Positions 9,290 to 18,311 are shown, counted from the stretch's first letter. The stretch: 64,000 nt of DNA from Alphaproteobacteria bacterium (GCA_026225415.1 JAMFSS010000006.1:97046-161045); one strand, 5' to 3'. Notes: generated by a model from the letters alone, not told the origin. Made by a program: numbers and translations.

Positions 9290-9898
9290 ATGCTTGTTCT
9301 TATCGATGAGAGCGGTGATGCAGGTTTCAAATTAGACAAAGGATCTTCTTCTTATTTTGTCGTCACAATGACAGTTTTTTCAGACTTTGCTGAAGCCGAG
9401 AAATGTTCTGCCGCTATTAAACAATTACAAACTGCTCAACGCATATTCCCCGAATTTAAATTTAGCGGCTGCCGCGATGTTATCCGCGATCAGTTCTTTG
9501 AAACCTTAAAAGCTTTTGATTTCCGCATTTATGCTATGGTTGTTCCCAAAAATTCTATTTATAGCCGCACCTTGAAGTCAGATTCTGAAAAATTCTATAA
9601 TTTCTTTGTCCGTCAATTATTATCTTATCATGCCAATCTTTTACAAAATGCTCATGTCAAAATTGACGAAAGCGGCGACAAAAAATTTAAAAGAGAATTA
9701 GCCAATTATATTCGACGCATGATTCCCAGAGATCAAATCAAGAAAATTACCTTCAAGAAATCCAAAAACGATCACTTGATTCAGCTGGCGGATATGGTCA
9801 CGGGCGCGATTGCCCGTGCCTATACATCCAAGAAAGATCATGCGCGTTGGCACAATATGATCTTTTCCAAGATAGACAATTTATGGAAATTCAAATAG
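9290..9898 (+). CDS. DUF3800 protein, copy 1
   Basis: A 202-residue protein opening with MLVLIDESGD, the hallmark acidic motif of DUF3800, a family with a predicted RNase H-like fold often linked to mobile elements. Further family marks are the mid-protein hydrophobic core and the late QLADMVTGAIARAY block, whose aspartate completes the presumed metal site. The ATG lies one base after the cobS stop, so it is read from the same transcript. It is followed by a cloverleaf-like inverted-repeat region at 9905-9985. Families of structured RNAs next to DUF3800 genes have been described (named DUF3800 motifs, recalled from memory), so the pairing may be functional. A second copy lies at 46374. Confidence 0.85.
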   Translation: MLVLIDESGDAGFKLDKGSSSYFVVTMTVFSDFAEAEKCSAAIKQLQTAQRIFPEFKFSGCRDVIRDQFFETLKAFDFRIYAMVVPKNSIYSRTLKSDSEKFYNFFVRQLLSYHANLLQNAHVKIDESGDKKFKRELANYIRRMIPRDQIKKITFKKSKNDHLIQLADMVTGAIARAYTSKKDHARWHNMIFSKIDNLWKFK

Positions 9899-9904
9899 AG
9901 GGAA

Positions 9905-9985
9905 AGGGACGTTTCCGCAGCCTATCTTGGCGATTGCCAAGAAAGAACTCCATCCGGAGCCGATTCGGCTAACGGAAACTAGGTA
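9905..9985 (+). ncRNA. Cloverleaf-like structured RNA candidate downstream of DUF3800
   Basis: A 7-bp closing stem (GTTTCCG 9911-9917 with CGGAAAC 9973-9979) encloses three hairpins. The first is a perfect 7-bp stem with a GATT loop (TCTTGGC 9925-9931, GCCAAGA 9936-9942). The second is CTCC 9948-9951 with GGAG 9956-9959. The third is AGCCG 9958-9962 with CGGCT 9966-9970, which shares two bases with the second. It is not a tRNA: no T-loop motif or anticodon arm fits. It fills the gap between DUF3800 and nth. The strand is assumed from the gene context. Confidence 0.55.
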
Positions 9986-10061
9986 GCCCATTATAACAAC
10001 GAATCGCTTGACAATGCAAGGGAATCATACATATGCCCATCAAAGAGTTAGCAAGAAAATC

Positions 10062-10700
10062 ATGAAACCCGCCGCCGCCGCCGAATTTTTTCGCCGCCTA
10101 TGCGAAATCGATCCCGAACCGAAAACGGAATTGAACTATACCAATGCCTATACGCTTTTGGTCGCGGTCGTCCTTTCTGCGCAATCCACAGACGCGGGCG
10201 TGAACAAAGCCACCGCATCCCTGTTCAAAAAAATCACCACGCCCCAACAAATGGTCAAGCTGGGCGAGGACGGATTGCGCCCCTATATCAAAACCATCGG
10301 CCTCTATAACGCCAAGGGCAAAAACATTATCGCGCTGTCGCAAATCCTGATCGACAAATTTAACGCACAGGTTCCGGGCACACACGAAACCCTCCAATCC
10401 CTGCCCGGCGTTGGCCGCAAAACCGCCAATGTTATTCTCAATGTCTATTTCGGCCAGCCGACAATGGCGGTCGACACCCATGTGTTCCGCGTGGCCAACC
10501 GCACCGGCATGGCCAAAGGCACAACGCCCGAACAAGTCGAAGAAAAGCTGGTCAAAACCATCCCCTCCAACTATATGCGCCACGCCCATCATTGGCTTAT
10601 TCTGCATGGGCGTTACCGGTGCAAAGCCCGCAAACCGCTCTGCCCCGCCTGTGTGGTGCGGGATTTATGCGCCTTTAAAGACAAAACTATTGAGATATAA
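10062..10700 (+). CDS. nth: Endonuclease III (bifunctional DNA glycosylase/AP lyase)
   Basis: Base-excision repair enzyme that removes oxidised pyrimidines and nicks the abasic site. From the ATG at 10062 the protein has 212 residues. Its key residues fall at the E. coli positions: catalytic Lys120 in LPGVGRKTAN, Asp138 in AVDTH, and the [4Fe-4S] cysteines 187, 194, 197 and 203 in the 6-2-5 spacing. This agreement favours that start over ATG codons further upstream, although its ribosome-binding site is weak. An out-of-frame ATG with AAGGGA upstream precedes it. Confidence 0.95.
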   Translation: MKPAAAAEFFRRLCEIDPEPKTELNYTNAYTLLVAVVLSAQSTDAGVNKATASLFKKITTPQQMVKLGEDGLRPYIKTIGLYNAKGKNIIALSQILIDKFNAQVPGTHETLQSLPGVGRKTANVILNVYFGQPTMAVDTHVFRVANRTGMAKGTTPEQVEEKLVKTIPSNYMRHAHHWLILHGRYRCKARKPLCPACVVRDLCAFKDKTIEI

Positions 10701-10741
10701 CTGCCTATATTTTTCCATATTTTGCTGGCATAAAGCTCCCC

Positions 10742-11956
10742 ATGAAGAAAATCCTCATCACCGGCCTCGGCATCATCTCGCCCATTGGCAATTCCGTCGA
10801 AACCTTCCGCGACAATCTGTTTGCGGGGCATTGCGGCATTGAACCCATCTCATTCCCCTTCAAGGGCGGCACCGCAACCTTCCCCGCCGCGCCCGTCAAA
10901 AATTTCAACGTCGCAGATTATTGCGACCCCAAACGTGCGCCCATGCTCGACCGCTTTGCCGAATTTGCCGTCGCGGCAGCCACACAGGCGATGCGCGATT
11001 CCGGCCTTATCCTCACGCCCGAAAACGCCGAACGCATGGCGGTCATCACCGGCACCGGTGCGGGCGGACAAAACACCATCGAAGATTCCTATTACAAATT
11101 GCTCGATGCTTCCGGTTCGGGCCGCGTGCATCCTTTCACCATTCCGCGCCTGATGGTCAATGCCGCGTCCAGCCAGATCAGCATGGCCCTCGGCATCACC
11201 GGCCCCGGCTTTACGGTCGCATCCGCCTGCGCCTCGGCCATCCATGCGATGGGCGTCACGCTTTCCATGATGCGTTCCGGCCTTATCGATATGGCGATAA
11301 CGGGCGGCGCCGAAGCCTGTCTTACGCTTGGCACGCTCAAAGGCTGGGAAGCATTACGCGTGATGGCGCCCGATGTGCCGCGTCCTTTTTCGCAAGGCCG
11401 CGCCGGTATGGTATTGGGCGAAGGCGCCGCCATGTTTGTTTTGGAAACCGAAGAGCACGCCAAAAAACGCGGCGCGAAAATCTATGGCGAATTCGCCGGT
11501 TTCGGCATGTCGTCGGACGCCAAAGATATCACCACGCCCGATATCCACGGCGCGGCGCGTGCCGTTATCAATTGCTTGCGCGATGCCAAGATTACACCAG
11601 AACAAGTCGATTACATCAATGCGCATGGCACCGGCACCAAGGTCAACGACGCGACCGAAACAGGCGCCGTTAAAATCGCGCTGGGCGAACACGCGCATAA
11701 AATTGCGCTGTCATCCAGCAAATCCATGTTCGGCCATGCGTTGGGCGCGGCGGGTGCGCTCGAAATGCTGGCGACCATTTTGGCGGTGCATCACGACACG
11801 GCACCACCGACGATCAATTACACCGAACCCGACCCCGAATGCGATCTGGATTATGTGCCGAACAAGGCGCGCCACATGCCGATCAATATCGCGCTCAATA
11901 ACTCTTTCGCTTTCGGTGGTTTGAACGCCGCCGTCGCGGTCAGGAAATATACATGA
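10742..11956 (+). CDS. fabF: 3-oxoacyl-[acyl-carrier-protein] synthase, KAS II type
   Basis: Condensing enzyme that elongates acyl-ACP with malonyl-ACP. The 404-residue thiolase-fold protein has the nucleophile Cys163 (SACASA), His295 (NAHGTGT), and Lys327 and His332 (SSKSMFGHALGAAG). The ACASA context resembles NodE-like FabF paralogues more than classical FabF, which usually has ACTS or ACAT. It is not next to acpP or other fab genes, so it may be an auxiliary synthase rather than the main FabF. crcB overlaps its stop as ATGA. Confidence 0.88.
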   Translation: MKKILITGLGIISPIGNSVETFRDNLFAGHCGIEPISFPFKGGTATFPAAPVKNFNVADYCDPKRAPMLDRFAEFAVAAATQAMRDSGLILTPENAERMAVITGTGAGGQNTIEDSYYKLLDASGSGRVHPFTIPRLMVNAASSQISMALGITGPGFTVASACASAIHAMGVTLSMMRSGLIDMAITGGAEACLTLGTLKGWEALRVMAPDVPRPFSQGRAGMVLGEGAAMFVLETEEHAKKRGAKIYGEFAGFGMSSDAKDITTPDIHGAARAVINCLRDAKITPEQVDYINAHGTGTKVNDATETGAVKIALGEHAHKIALSSSKSMFGHALGAAGALEMLATILAVHHDTAPPTINYTEPDPECDLDYVPNKARHMPINIALNNSFAFGGLNAAVAVRKYT

Positions 11957-12327
11957 ATCTGCTTTTGGTTTTTGTCGGCGGCGGTTTCGGTTCGGTCGCC
12001 CGTTACGCGATAATGAAAGCCATAGGCCGCATCATGGGCACCGCCTTTCCGTGGCACACGCTGGGTGTCAATTTATTGGGCGCAATCATCATCGGCGCGC
12101 TCACAGAATTTCTGGCGCTGCGTATCTCTGGTGTTGATCAGGCGCGTTTGTTGCTGGTGACAGGATTCCTCGGCGGCTTTACAACCTTTTCGGCTTTTTC
12201 GTTGGAAAGCGCCTTGATGTATCAACGCGGCGATTATCTCGCGCTGGGTTGCTATGTCGCGGCTTCGGTGATTGGAACGCTTGTGCTGGTTCTGGCGGGC
12301 GGTGCCGCTATGCGCAGTATTCTCTAA
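11953..12327 (+). CDS. crcB: Fluoride channel CrcB/Fluc
   Basis: Small dimeric membrane channel that exports fluoride. The 124-residue protein has four transmembrane helices and family motifs GGGFGSVARY near the start, the central LGVNLLGAIIIG, and GFLGGFTTFSAFSLE, which carries the conserved Thr/Phe residues lining the pore. The ATG overlaps the fabF stop by four bases. No fluoride riboswitch is visible because expression is coupled to fabF. Confidence 0.93.
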   Translation: MNLLLVFVGGGFGSVARYAIMKAIGRIMGTAFPWHTLGVNLLGAIIIGALTEFLALRISGVDQARLLLVTGFLGGFTTFSAFSLESALMYQRGDYLALGCYVAASVIGTLVLVLAGGAAMRSIL

Positions 12328-12807
12328 TTATTCAAACGCAGGTGTTGTGCGTGGCGATGAAGCCGTGCTGCGCGATGTCGCCACCGACATCGTTGAAGCA
12401 GACCCCGACGATGCCGCCAGCGCCGCCGTTCTCAATCCGGCACGCGTTAAACCCGCACGCGAGTCCAATTCTTTGCGCGGTGCGCTTCTCACATAATTGT
12501 CACGATATGTTTTTTTGATCGCGTCGCTGATATTGCCGGAACCCGGCACAGCGGCCAAATCTGGAATGGAAGCATGAATCTGTTCATGCAAAGTGGCATA
12601 AGCGCCATCACGTTGCCCCTGAACATCGGTATATTCAAAAAGCGCGACCAAAGTCTTGCCGCCATTTTTTAAATTATAAGGAACCACGCCGACATAATGG
12701 CTTTGGCTAATCAGAGCGAGTTTTTCTGGGGAATTGAGTCGCGGCGCCTCTGCGGGAGGCAGCAAATCCGGCTGTCTGAAATGTTTTAATGGATTGAAAA
12801 AAGCCAT
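12328..12807 (-). CDS. Hypothetical protein with low-complexity tail
   Basis: A 159-residue protein, convergent with crcB and abutting its stop. The first 110 residues look like a folded domain (SHYVGVVPYNL, LVALFEYTDV), while about 40 C-terminal residues are Ala/Ser/Thr-rich and probably disordered. No signal peptide or membrane segment is visible and no family is recognised. The tail could be an extension by frame drift into former intergenic DNA. Confidence 0.55.
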   Translation of the reverse strand: MAFFNPLKHFRQPDLLPPAEAPRLNSPEKLALISQSHYVGVVPYNLKNGGKTLVALFEYTDVQGQRDGAYATLHEQIHASIPDLAAVPGSGNISDAIKKTYRDNYVRSAPRKELDSRAGLTRAGLRTAALAASSGSASTMSVATSRSTASSPRTTPAFE

Positions 12808-12947
12808 AACAACATAGACCCAATAATAATGTTAAATCCCTATTGCCCTAATCTAGACAAAATAGTTAAAAATTGAGTTAATTTTTACGCGCAATTTTTA
12901 TATCTATAAATCAACAGGTTAACAAAGATAGACCCCGAGCCTTAATA

Positions 12948-12956
12948 TGGTATCAT
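12948..12956 (+). promoter_or_regulatory. Extended -10 for ruvC (possible leaderless transcript)
   Basis: TGG plus TATCAT lies with its 3' edge only six bases before the ruvC ATG at 12963, so transcription would begin at or next to the start codon. No Shine-Dalgarno sequence is seen upstream of ruvC, in agreement with a leaderless mRNA. Confidence 0.35.
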
Positions 12957-12962
12957 CAAAAG

Positions 12963-13478
12963 ATGAACAAACCGCGCATTATTGTTGGTATCGACCCCGG
13001 CCTGCGCCACACCGGCTGGGGTATCATCGGACAAAGCGGGAACCGGCTGTCTTTTATCGCGGCGGGACGTATCAGCCCGGACACAGATTTACCCATGGCC
13101 ACAAGGCTTTTGACGCTTGCCGAAGGCATCACCGACATCATCCGCGCCCACCAACCTGACGAAGCCGCAATCGAAGAAACCTTCGTCCATAAAAACGCGA
13201 AATCGGCTTTGCTCTTAGGCCAGGCGCGGGGCAGCGCAATTTTATCGCTGGCGCAAAACGGTTTAACCGTCGCGGAATATGCGGCCAACCGCATCAAACA
13301 ATCGGTCACCGGCCATGGCCATGCCGAAAAAACTCAAATTCAGGCGATGATTGCGATTTTGCTGCCCAACTCCGGCAAGCTGGCCGCCGATGCCGCCGAC
13401 GCGCTGGCAGTTGCCATCACCCACGCGCATCACACGCCGCAAAGCCTCACCGCAGCCCTTGCTAAACGCCCCGCATAA
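12963..13478 (+). CDS. ruvC: Crossover junction endodeoxyribonuclease RuvC
   Basis: Homodimeric resolvase that cuts Holliday junctions. The 171-residue protein has the RNase H-like acidic residues: Asp11 in GIDPGLRHTGWG, Glu71 in AAIEETF, and the C-terminal aspartates in ADAADALAVAITH. Length is typical. It is followed, after a 209-base gap containing a hairpin repeat, by ruvA and ruvB. Confidence 0.96.
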   Translation: MNKPRIIVGIDPGLRHTGWGIIGQSGNRLSFIAAGRISPDTDLPMATRLLTLAEGITDIIRAHQPDEAAIEETFVHKNAKSALLLGQARGSAILSLAQNGLTVAEYAANRIKQSVTGHGHAEKTQIQAMIAILLPNSGKLAADAADALAVAITHAHHTPQSLTAALAKRPA

Positions 13479-13553
13479 AGAGTACAAATAGGGAACTCTT
13501 TTATTTTATTCTATTCTCTCTTAGGAAATAGAAAAGCGCTGGCAGTTGGAGAT

Positions 13554-13640
13554 ATCCCTCCCCTCTTGTGGGGGAGGAAGCAAAAACTTAGGCTTACGCA
13601 CTTCCGCGTAAGTCTTAGTTTTTGCAGGTGAGGGGTGGGC
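13554..13640. repeat. Hairpin repeat family B, copy 1
   Basis: Two adjacent hairpins: a short C/G-rich one (CCTCCCC with GGGGGAGG) and a long one. The long stem has constant outer arms (GCAAAAACT and TAGTTTTTGC) and a variable inner part (CTTACGC with GCGTAAG). The unit ends in GGTGAGGGGT. It lies between ruvC and ruvA. Related copies are at 32255, 54754 (reversed) and 55527 (reversed). Confidence 0.8.
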
Positions 13641-13687
13641 TATTCTCACTTGATCGAAAAATGTTCTCAAAAATTTAAGGCAATCAA

Positions 13688-14311
13688 GTGATCGGCAAAC
13701 TCAAAGGCCTCATCGACAGCATCACAAACAATCACGTCATCCTCGACGTGAACGGCGTCGGCTACATCATCATCTGCTCCGCCCGTACCCTCCGCAACAT
13801 CGGCGCAGTCGGCGAAGCCGCAACCCTACGCATCGAAACCCATGTGCGCGAAGACGCCATCAATCTCTTCGGTTTCGGCGATGCGATGGAACAGGATTGG
13901 TTCAAACTTTTGACAACAGTCCAAGGCGTCGGCGCGAAAGTCGCGCTCGCGATTTTGGGTAGCCTGTCGCCCGAACAATTGGCGCAAGCGATAGCATCAC
14001 AGGACAAAAGCGCCATGGCACAAGCCGATGGCGTAGGCCCCAAACTCGCGCTGCGTCTGGTCACGGAACTGAAAGACAAAATCCCCGCCTTCATGAGCAC
14101 GCCCATCCGTTTGGCCGCGAGCGGTTCCGCTTCACCATTACCGCCCTCGCTTTCCGGCGACGCGCTCTCCGCCCTCATCAATCTTGGCTATCGCCGCGCC
14201 GAAGCTTTCGCCGCCGTGGCAAGCGTCAGCCAACAAAATCCCGATGCCAAACTTAACGATATCATCCGCCTCAGCCTCGCGGAACTCAGCCGCAAGGACA
14301 GCGCCGCATGA
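13688..14311 (+). CDS. ruvA: Holliday junction branch migration protein RuvA
   Basis: Tetrameric junction-binding protein that loads RuvB rings. The 207-residue protein starts at GTG with the family opening MIGKLKG. It contains an N-terminal OB fold, two helix-hairpin-helix motifs (QGVGAKVAL and [12 protein letters not shown]) and a C-terminal domain III (about residues 160-207) that contacts RuvB. Its stop overlaps the ruvB start as ATGA. Confidence 0.96.
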   Translation: MIGKLKGLIDSITNNHVILDVNGVGYIIICSARTLRNIGAVGEAATLRIETHVREDAINLFGFGDAMEQDWFKLLTTVQGVGAKVALAILGSLSPEQLAQAIASQDKSAMAQADGVGPKLALRLVTELKDKIPAFMSTPIRLAASGSASPLPPSLSGDALSALINLGYRRAEAFAAVASVSQQNPDAKLNDIIRLSLAELSRKDSAA

Positions 14312-15366
14312 AAGCCGCAACTGATCGCATCGTCGAACCAACCGCCCTGCCCACCGAAACACCCGATGTCGCGCTACGCCCGCAAACATTGGATGATTTC
14401 ATCGGCCAGCCCGCGCTACGCGCCAATCTGAAAATTTTTATCGAAGCCGCGAAGCAACGCCAGCAATGCCTCGACCACACTTTATTATTCGGCCCGCCCG
14501 GCCTCGGTAAAACAACCCTCGCGCAAATTATCGCCCGTGAATTGGGCGTGAATTTCCGCAGCACGTCCGGCCCCGTTATCGCCCGCGCCGGCGACCTTGC
14601 CGCGCTTCTCACCAACCTGCAACCGCATGATGTTTTGTTCATTGATGAAATTCACCGCCTGAACCCACAGGTCGAAGAAATCCTGTATCCCGCGATGGAA
14701 GATTTCCAGCTCGATCTGATGATCGGCGAAGGCCCCGCTGCGCGTTCGGTGCGCATCGACCTGCCGCCCTTCACCCTTATCGGCGCAACCACGCGCAGCG
14801 GCCTCATCACCCGCCCCCTTCGCGAACGTTTCGGCATTCCGCTCCGTCTGCAATTTTATTCGACGCCCGAACTGCAACAAATTATTTCCCGCGCTGCCTC
14901 GAAACTGGATATGCCGCTTACCACCGATGGTGCCGCCGAAGTCGCCAGCCGCGCGCGCGGCACACCGCGTATCGCAGGCCGCCTGCTCCGCCGCGTGCGC
15001 GATTTCGCGCTTGTCGCGGGACACAAAGCCATCGACGCCAAAGCGGCTGACGAAGCCCTGTCGCGCCTCGAAGTCGACCGGTTGGGCTTCGACGCGATGG
15101 ACAGAAAATATTTGTCGCTCATCGCCGAAAATTACGGCGGCGGCCCTGTCGGCGTCGAAACTTTGGGTGCGGCGCTGGCCGAACAACGCGATGTGTTGGA
15201 AGAAGTCATCGAACCTTACCTCATCCAGCAAGGGCTTCTGCAACGCACGCCGCGCGGACGCATGTTGACCGAAGGGGGATATAAGCATATCGGTTTAGGC
15301 ATCCCCGCCGGACGCCAAGGCGAATTTCAAGCATTACAGGACAAACCCAGTGACGACGACAACTGA
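14308..15366 (+). CDS. ruvB: Holliday junction branch migration ATPase RuvB
   Basis: Hexameric AAA+ motor for branch migration. The 352-residue protein has Walker [10 protein letters not shown] (62-70), Walker B DEIHR, sensor 1 GATTRSG and the arginine-finger region LRERFG. A C-terminal winged helix follows, with RTPRGR. It overlaps ruvA by four bases and ybgC by 17, making a ruvA-ruvB-ybgC-tolQ-tolR transcript likely. Confidence 0.97.
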   Translation: MKAATDRIVEPTALPTETPDVALRPQTLDDFIGQPALRANLKIFIEAAKQRQQCLDHTLLFGPPGLGKTTLAQIIARELGVNFRSTSGPVIARAGDLAALLTNLQPHDVLFIDEIHRLNPQVEEILYPAMEDFQLDLMIGEGPAARSVRIDLPPFTLIGATTRSGLITRPLRERFGIPLRLQFYSTPELQQIISRAASKLDMPLTTDGAAEVASRARGTPRIAGRLLRRVRDFALVAGHKAIDAKAADEALSRLEVDRLGFDAMDRKYLSLIAENYGGGPVGVETLGAALAEQRDVLEEVIEPYLIQQGLLQRTPRGRMLTEGGYKHIGLGIPAGRQGEFQALQDKPSDDDN

Positions 15367-15778
15367 GCCCACCCCTAAACCCCTTCAAAATTTCACATGG
15401 CCGGTACGCGTTTATTGGCAAGACACCGATGCCGGCGGCATCGTCTATCACCCCAATTATCTCAGCTTTGCGCTCAAGGCACGCAGCGAATTTCTGCGCG
15501 CCCATTTTGGCAGCGAAACCGAATTATACAAACAGACGGGTATGTTACTGGTGGTTCGCCATGCCGAAATCGACTACCGCGCTTCGGCCAAACTGGATGA
15601 TTTGTTGCAAGTCGGCGTGGAGCTTGAAAAGGTCGGCAACAGCTCTTTCACCCTTATCCAACCCATCAAACGCGCCGGTCAATTGTTGGCGACGGTCAAG
15701 GTCGTTTTGGTCGCCATTAACGATGCCGGTGCCGCCACCCGCATCCCGCCCCAATTACGCCAGATTTTCGAGTCATAA
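15350..15778 (+). CDS. ybgC: Tol-Pal system acyl-CoA thioesterase
   Basis: Hot-dog fold thioesterase at the head of tol operons, acting on acyl-CoA or acyl-ACP near the inner membrane. The 142-residue protein carries the 4HBT signature [15 protein letters not shown] with its catalytic aspartate. The GTG start lies inside ruvB. tolQ begins 72 bases downstream. Confidence 0.93.
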   Translation: MTTTTEPTPKPLQNFTWPVRVYWQDTDAGGIVYHPNYLSFALKARSEFLRAHFGSETELYKQTGMLLVVRHAEIDYRASAKLDDLLQVGVELEKVGNSSFTLIQPIKRAGQLLATVKVVLVAINDAGAATRIPPQLRQIFES

Positions 15779-15849
15779 GTAATTGTTGCCCCATACCCGC
15801 TCTTAACCTAATTTCCTATCAATACTCACGATCAGAAAGACCACAGCCC

Positions 15850-16638
15850 ATGGACGCCCAACCCACCATCGCCGTAGCAGCCAACCAACTAGCGGGCTCC
15901 GTCGCCGCCAATGACATGTCCCTGATGGGTTTGTTCGGCCATGCCGACATCGTCGGCAAAATCGTCATTTCCGGCCTGTTGATGATTTCCATCCTGACCT
16001 GGGCGATTATTTTCGACAAAATCACCAAAGTGAAAAAGCTGAAAGCCAAGGCCGAATATTTTGAAGAACGTTTCTGGTCGGCTGGCTCGCTCGATATGCT
16101 CTATGACAAAATCAAACGCCCCGCAGACCCCATGCAGGCCATTTTCGTGGCGGGCATGAAGGAATGGCGTACAGCGCATGACAAAGGTTTGTTTCTTAAC
16201 CCCGCCAGCCGTACCAATGTCATGCAGCGTATCGACCGCGTGTTGCAAGTGACAATTGGCCGCGAAATGGCGATGGTCGAAACATGGATGACCTTTTTGG
16301 CATCCGTCGGTTCGGTTGCGCCTTTCATCGGTTTGTTCGGCACCGTCTGGGGCATCATGCACAGCTTTATCGGCATCGCGCAGGCGCAAAACACCAGCCT
16401 CGCCGTCGTGGCGCCGGGCATTGCGGAATCGCTGCTCGCGACCGCCGTCGGCCTTATCGCCGCCATTCCCGCCACCACCGCTTACAATAAATTCTCGACC
16501 GAAATCGGTCGTTATGGTGCGCGGTTGGATAATTTCTCCAATGATTTCACCGCGACTTTGTCGCGTAATCTGGAAGATTCACGTGGTGCCACAACAACGC
16601 CCACCGCAACCGGCGAGGCGACATGGCAGCGCAAATGA
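15850..16638 (+). CDS. tolQ: Tol-Pal system proton channel subunit TolQ
   Basis: Inner-membrane MotA/TolQ/ExbB protein that with TolR converts proton-motive force to TolA motion during cell division. The 262-residue protein has three transmembrane helices (about residues 28-52, 154-176 and 188-210) and the conserved GTVWGIM and LLATAVGLIAAIPA motifs. It overlaps tolR by 16 bases. ExbB is the alternative, but the neighbours ybgC, tolR, tolA and tolB settle the name. Confidence 0.94.
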   Translation: MDAQPTIAVAANQLAGSVAANDMSLMGLFGHADIVGKIVISGLLMISILTWAIIFDKITKVKKLKAKAEYFEERFWSAGSLDMLYDKIKRPADPMQAIFVAGMKEWRTAHDKGLFLNPASRTNVMQRIDRVLQVTIGREMAMVETWMTFLASVGSVAPFIGLFGTVWGIMHSFIGIAQAQNTSLAVVAPGIAESLLATAVGLIAAIPATTAYNKFSTEIGRYGARLDNFSNDFTATLSRNLEDSRGATTTPTATGEATWQRK

Positions 16639-17078
16639 TGGGTGGCGGGGGTGGCCGTGGAGGCCGCCGCCGTTACAACCGCCCTGTTTCCGAAATCAAT
16701 GTCACGCCGTTTGTCGACGTTATGTTGGTGTTGCTGGTGGTTTTTATGGTCACCGCGCCGATGATGACGGTCGCAGTGCCGGTCGATTTACCGAAAACCC
16801 AGGCGCATACCGTCAGCCAGGACAAAGAACCGTTGGTCGTCAGCATCGACGCCGAAGGCAAAATTTATCTGCAAGACAAAGCGATGCGTCTGGATGAATT
16901 AGTGCCAAAATTAAAGGCGGTGAGCGGCGCCAATGCCGACGCCCGCATTTTCGTGCGCGGCGACAAGGCGCTGGCCTATGGCCGCATCATGGAAGTGATG
17001 GGAACGATCAGCAGCGCAGGCTTCACCAAAGTCGCCCTTGTCGCCGAATTGCCGAATGGCACACCCCACAGCGATTAA
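16623..17078 (+). CDS. tolR: Tol-Pal system subunit TolR
   Basis: Single-pass inner-membrane partner of TolQ. The 151-residue protein has a Gly/Arg-rich N-terminus, the ExbD/TolR signature INVTPFVDVMLVLLVVFMV with the proton-carrying aspartate, and a periplasmic domain of about 100 residues. The operon is interrupted after it: two genes on the opposite strand (17082-18212) separate it from tolA. Confidence 0.94.
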   Translation: MAAQMMGGGGGRGGRRRYNRPVSEINVTPFVDVMLVLLVVFMVTAPMMTVAVPVDLPKTQAHTVSQDKEPLVVSIDAEGKIYLQDKAMRLDELVPKLKAVSGANADARIFVRGDKALAYGRIMEVMGTISSAGFTKVALVAELPNGTPHSD

Positions 17079-17081
17079 GCC

Positions 17082-17630
17082 TTAGCGCATCACATAATCT
17101 GACGCATAGACTTTGCGCCAAGAATCTTTCTGGGGTTCGACAGGCGATGCATGACGCTTTGTCACCCTTAAAAGGGCCGATTTTACTTCCTCATTAGACA
17201 TATCCATATCGGTGGCGGCTAAATAATATTCTCCCGCCAACATATCAAAACTATGACTATCATTTTTCATGTCTCTTTCTTCGTGATACTGCGCCATATA
17301 TTCGCAAACAGTCCCGACATTATAGGCAATATCGGCGCGGCCAAATCGACGTAAAGTTGCGGTATCGCATGTGCCGATGACATAGCTGGCATATTGCATT
17401 TTATCTTTGTAATCTTCGGTGGCAATACACGCCGACCCCACAATGCGGGTAATTTCCAGATAACCATCGGATGAATCCTGAAAAGCGGCTTTTTCTGCCC
17501 AATCCAATGCCTCTAACAAATTCGCCTGATCGCCGTAAATGACCGACAAAGCCACCATCGCGGCAATGGCTTCTTCACGATTTGTTTCGATTTGCGCCGC
17601 GCGCGCTTCCAACTCTTCAATTTGCGTCAC
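17082..17630 (-). CDS. Hypothetical protein, helical, TPR-like
   Basis: A 182-residue soluble protein predicted to be all helical, with short Ala-rich helices and spacing reminiscent of TPR or Sel1 units (NLLEALDWAEKAAFQDSSDGYL). The GTG start follows GGAG with good spacing. It ends three bases from the tolR stop on the opposite strand. Together with the HTH-repeat gene upstream it makes up a cassette that divides the tol operon. No family is recognised. Confidence 0.7.
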   Translation of the reverse strand: MTQIEELEARAAQIETNREEAIAAMVALSVIYGDQANLLEALDWAEKAAFQDSSDGYLEITRIVGSACIATEDYKDKMQYASYVIGTCDTATLRRFGRADIAYNVGTVCEYMAQYHEERDMKNDSHSFDMLAGEYYLAATDMDMSNEEVKSALLRVTKRHASPVEPQKDSWRKVYASDYVMR

Positions 17631-17657
17631 TATATTTCTCCAAAAATGCCGAACGAC

Positions 17658-18212
17658 TCAACCCGGCGCGAATGAATCCTTCACCGTCTTTGCCACCGGC
17701 TTCGCCTTTTTTCTGTTCCCAGGCTTGCTAAGCTCAATTCCTGTTTTTTTGGCAATTTTCCATACACCGACTGTGGAAATCCCACCCACCTGCTTGGCCA
17801 CTTGCGCGGCATTCGGGTTTTCTCGCAAGGCCGCAATGATGGCGTCACGCTTGGCTTCAGGTATTTTGAGGCGAGCATCAGGTGCCGTAAGCATAATCCC
17901 TGCTTTTTTGGCAATTTTCCATACACCGACTGTGGAAATCCCATCCACTTGCCTGGCAATTTGGTTGGCATTCGGATTTTCCTGCAAAGCCGCAATGATT
18001 TCTGATCGTTTTTCAGATGTAATAGTTATTCTTTTTGCTATCTCAATGCCCGCTGCTTTGGCAATTTTCCATACAGTTGTTGGCGAAACATCTCCAAGCT
18101 GTTTGGCAACTTGGGTAGCGTTGGGGTTTTCCCGCAAGGCATCAATAATTCCTTGCCGCTTATCTGCAGCCATTGGAATCCGACCGGGGCTCTTTTTCTT
18201 AATATCTTCCAC
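17658..18212 (-). CDS. Protein with three tandem helix-turn-helix-like repeats
   Basis: A 184-residue basic protein made of three repeats of about 50 residues (roughly 17-60, 67-115 and 117-165). Each has the pattern KR..II.ALRENPNA.QVAKQ, then a turn, then a TVWKIAK or GVWKIAK helix and AGI. The Ala-rich helix, turn and V/K-rich second helix look like a DNA-binding HTH that recognises a target through the VWKIAK helix. Repeats two and three are nearly identical also in DNA, so duplication is recent. The GTG at 18212 has AGGAG seven bases upstream. It is probably a DNA-binding protein, perhaps contacting a repeated site, but no regulator family is assigned. Confidence 0.75.
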   Translation of the reverse strand: MEDIKKKSPGRIPMAADKRQGIIDALRENPNATQVAKQLGDVSPTTVWKIAKAAGIEIAKRITITSEKRSEIIAALQENPNANQIARQVDGISTVGVWKIAKKAGIMLTAPDARLKIPEAKRDAIIAALRENPNAAQVAKQVGGISTVGVWKIAKKTGIELSKPGNRKKAKPVAKTVKDSFAPG

Positions 18213-18311
18213 CCTATCTCTCCTCAAAAATGCCCTAATTGATTTCTATATAAATACCGTGTTTTATGCTTCCGCACCCTATCAAACACCAATAGTTTCG
18301 CCAACGCCTGA

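Noticed and set aside
9905..9985. tRNA gene suggested by the cloverleaf shape
   Set aside because: No T-loop GTTCGA motif, no anticodon arm of proper size and no D-arm pattern.
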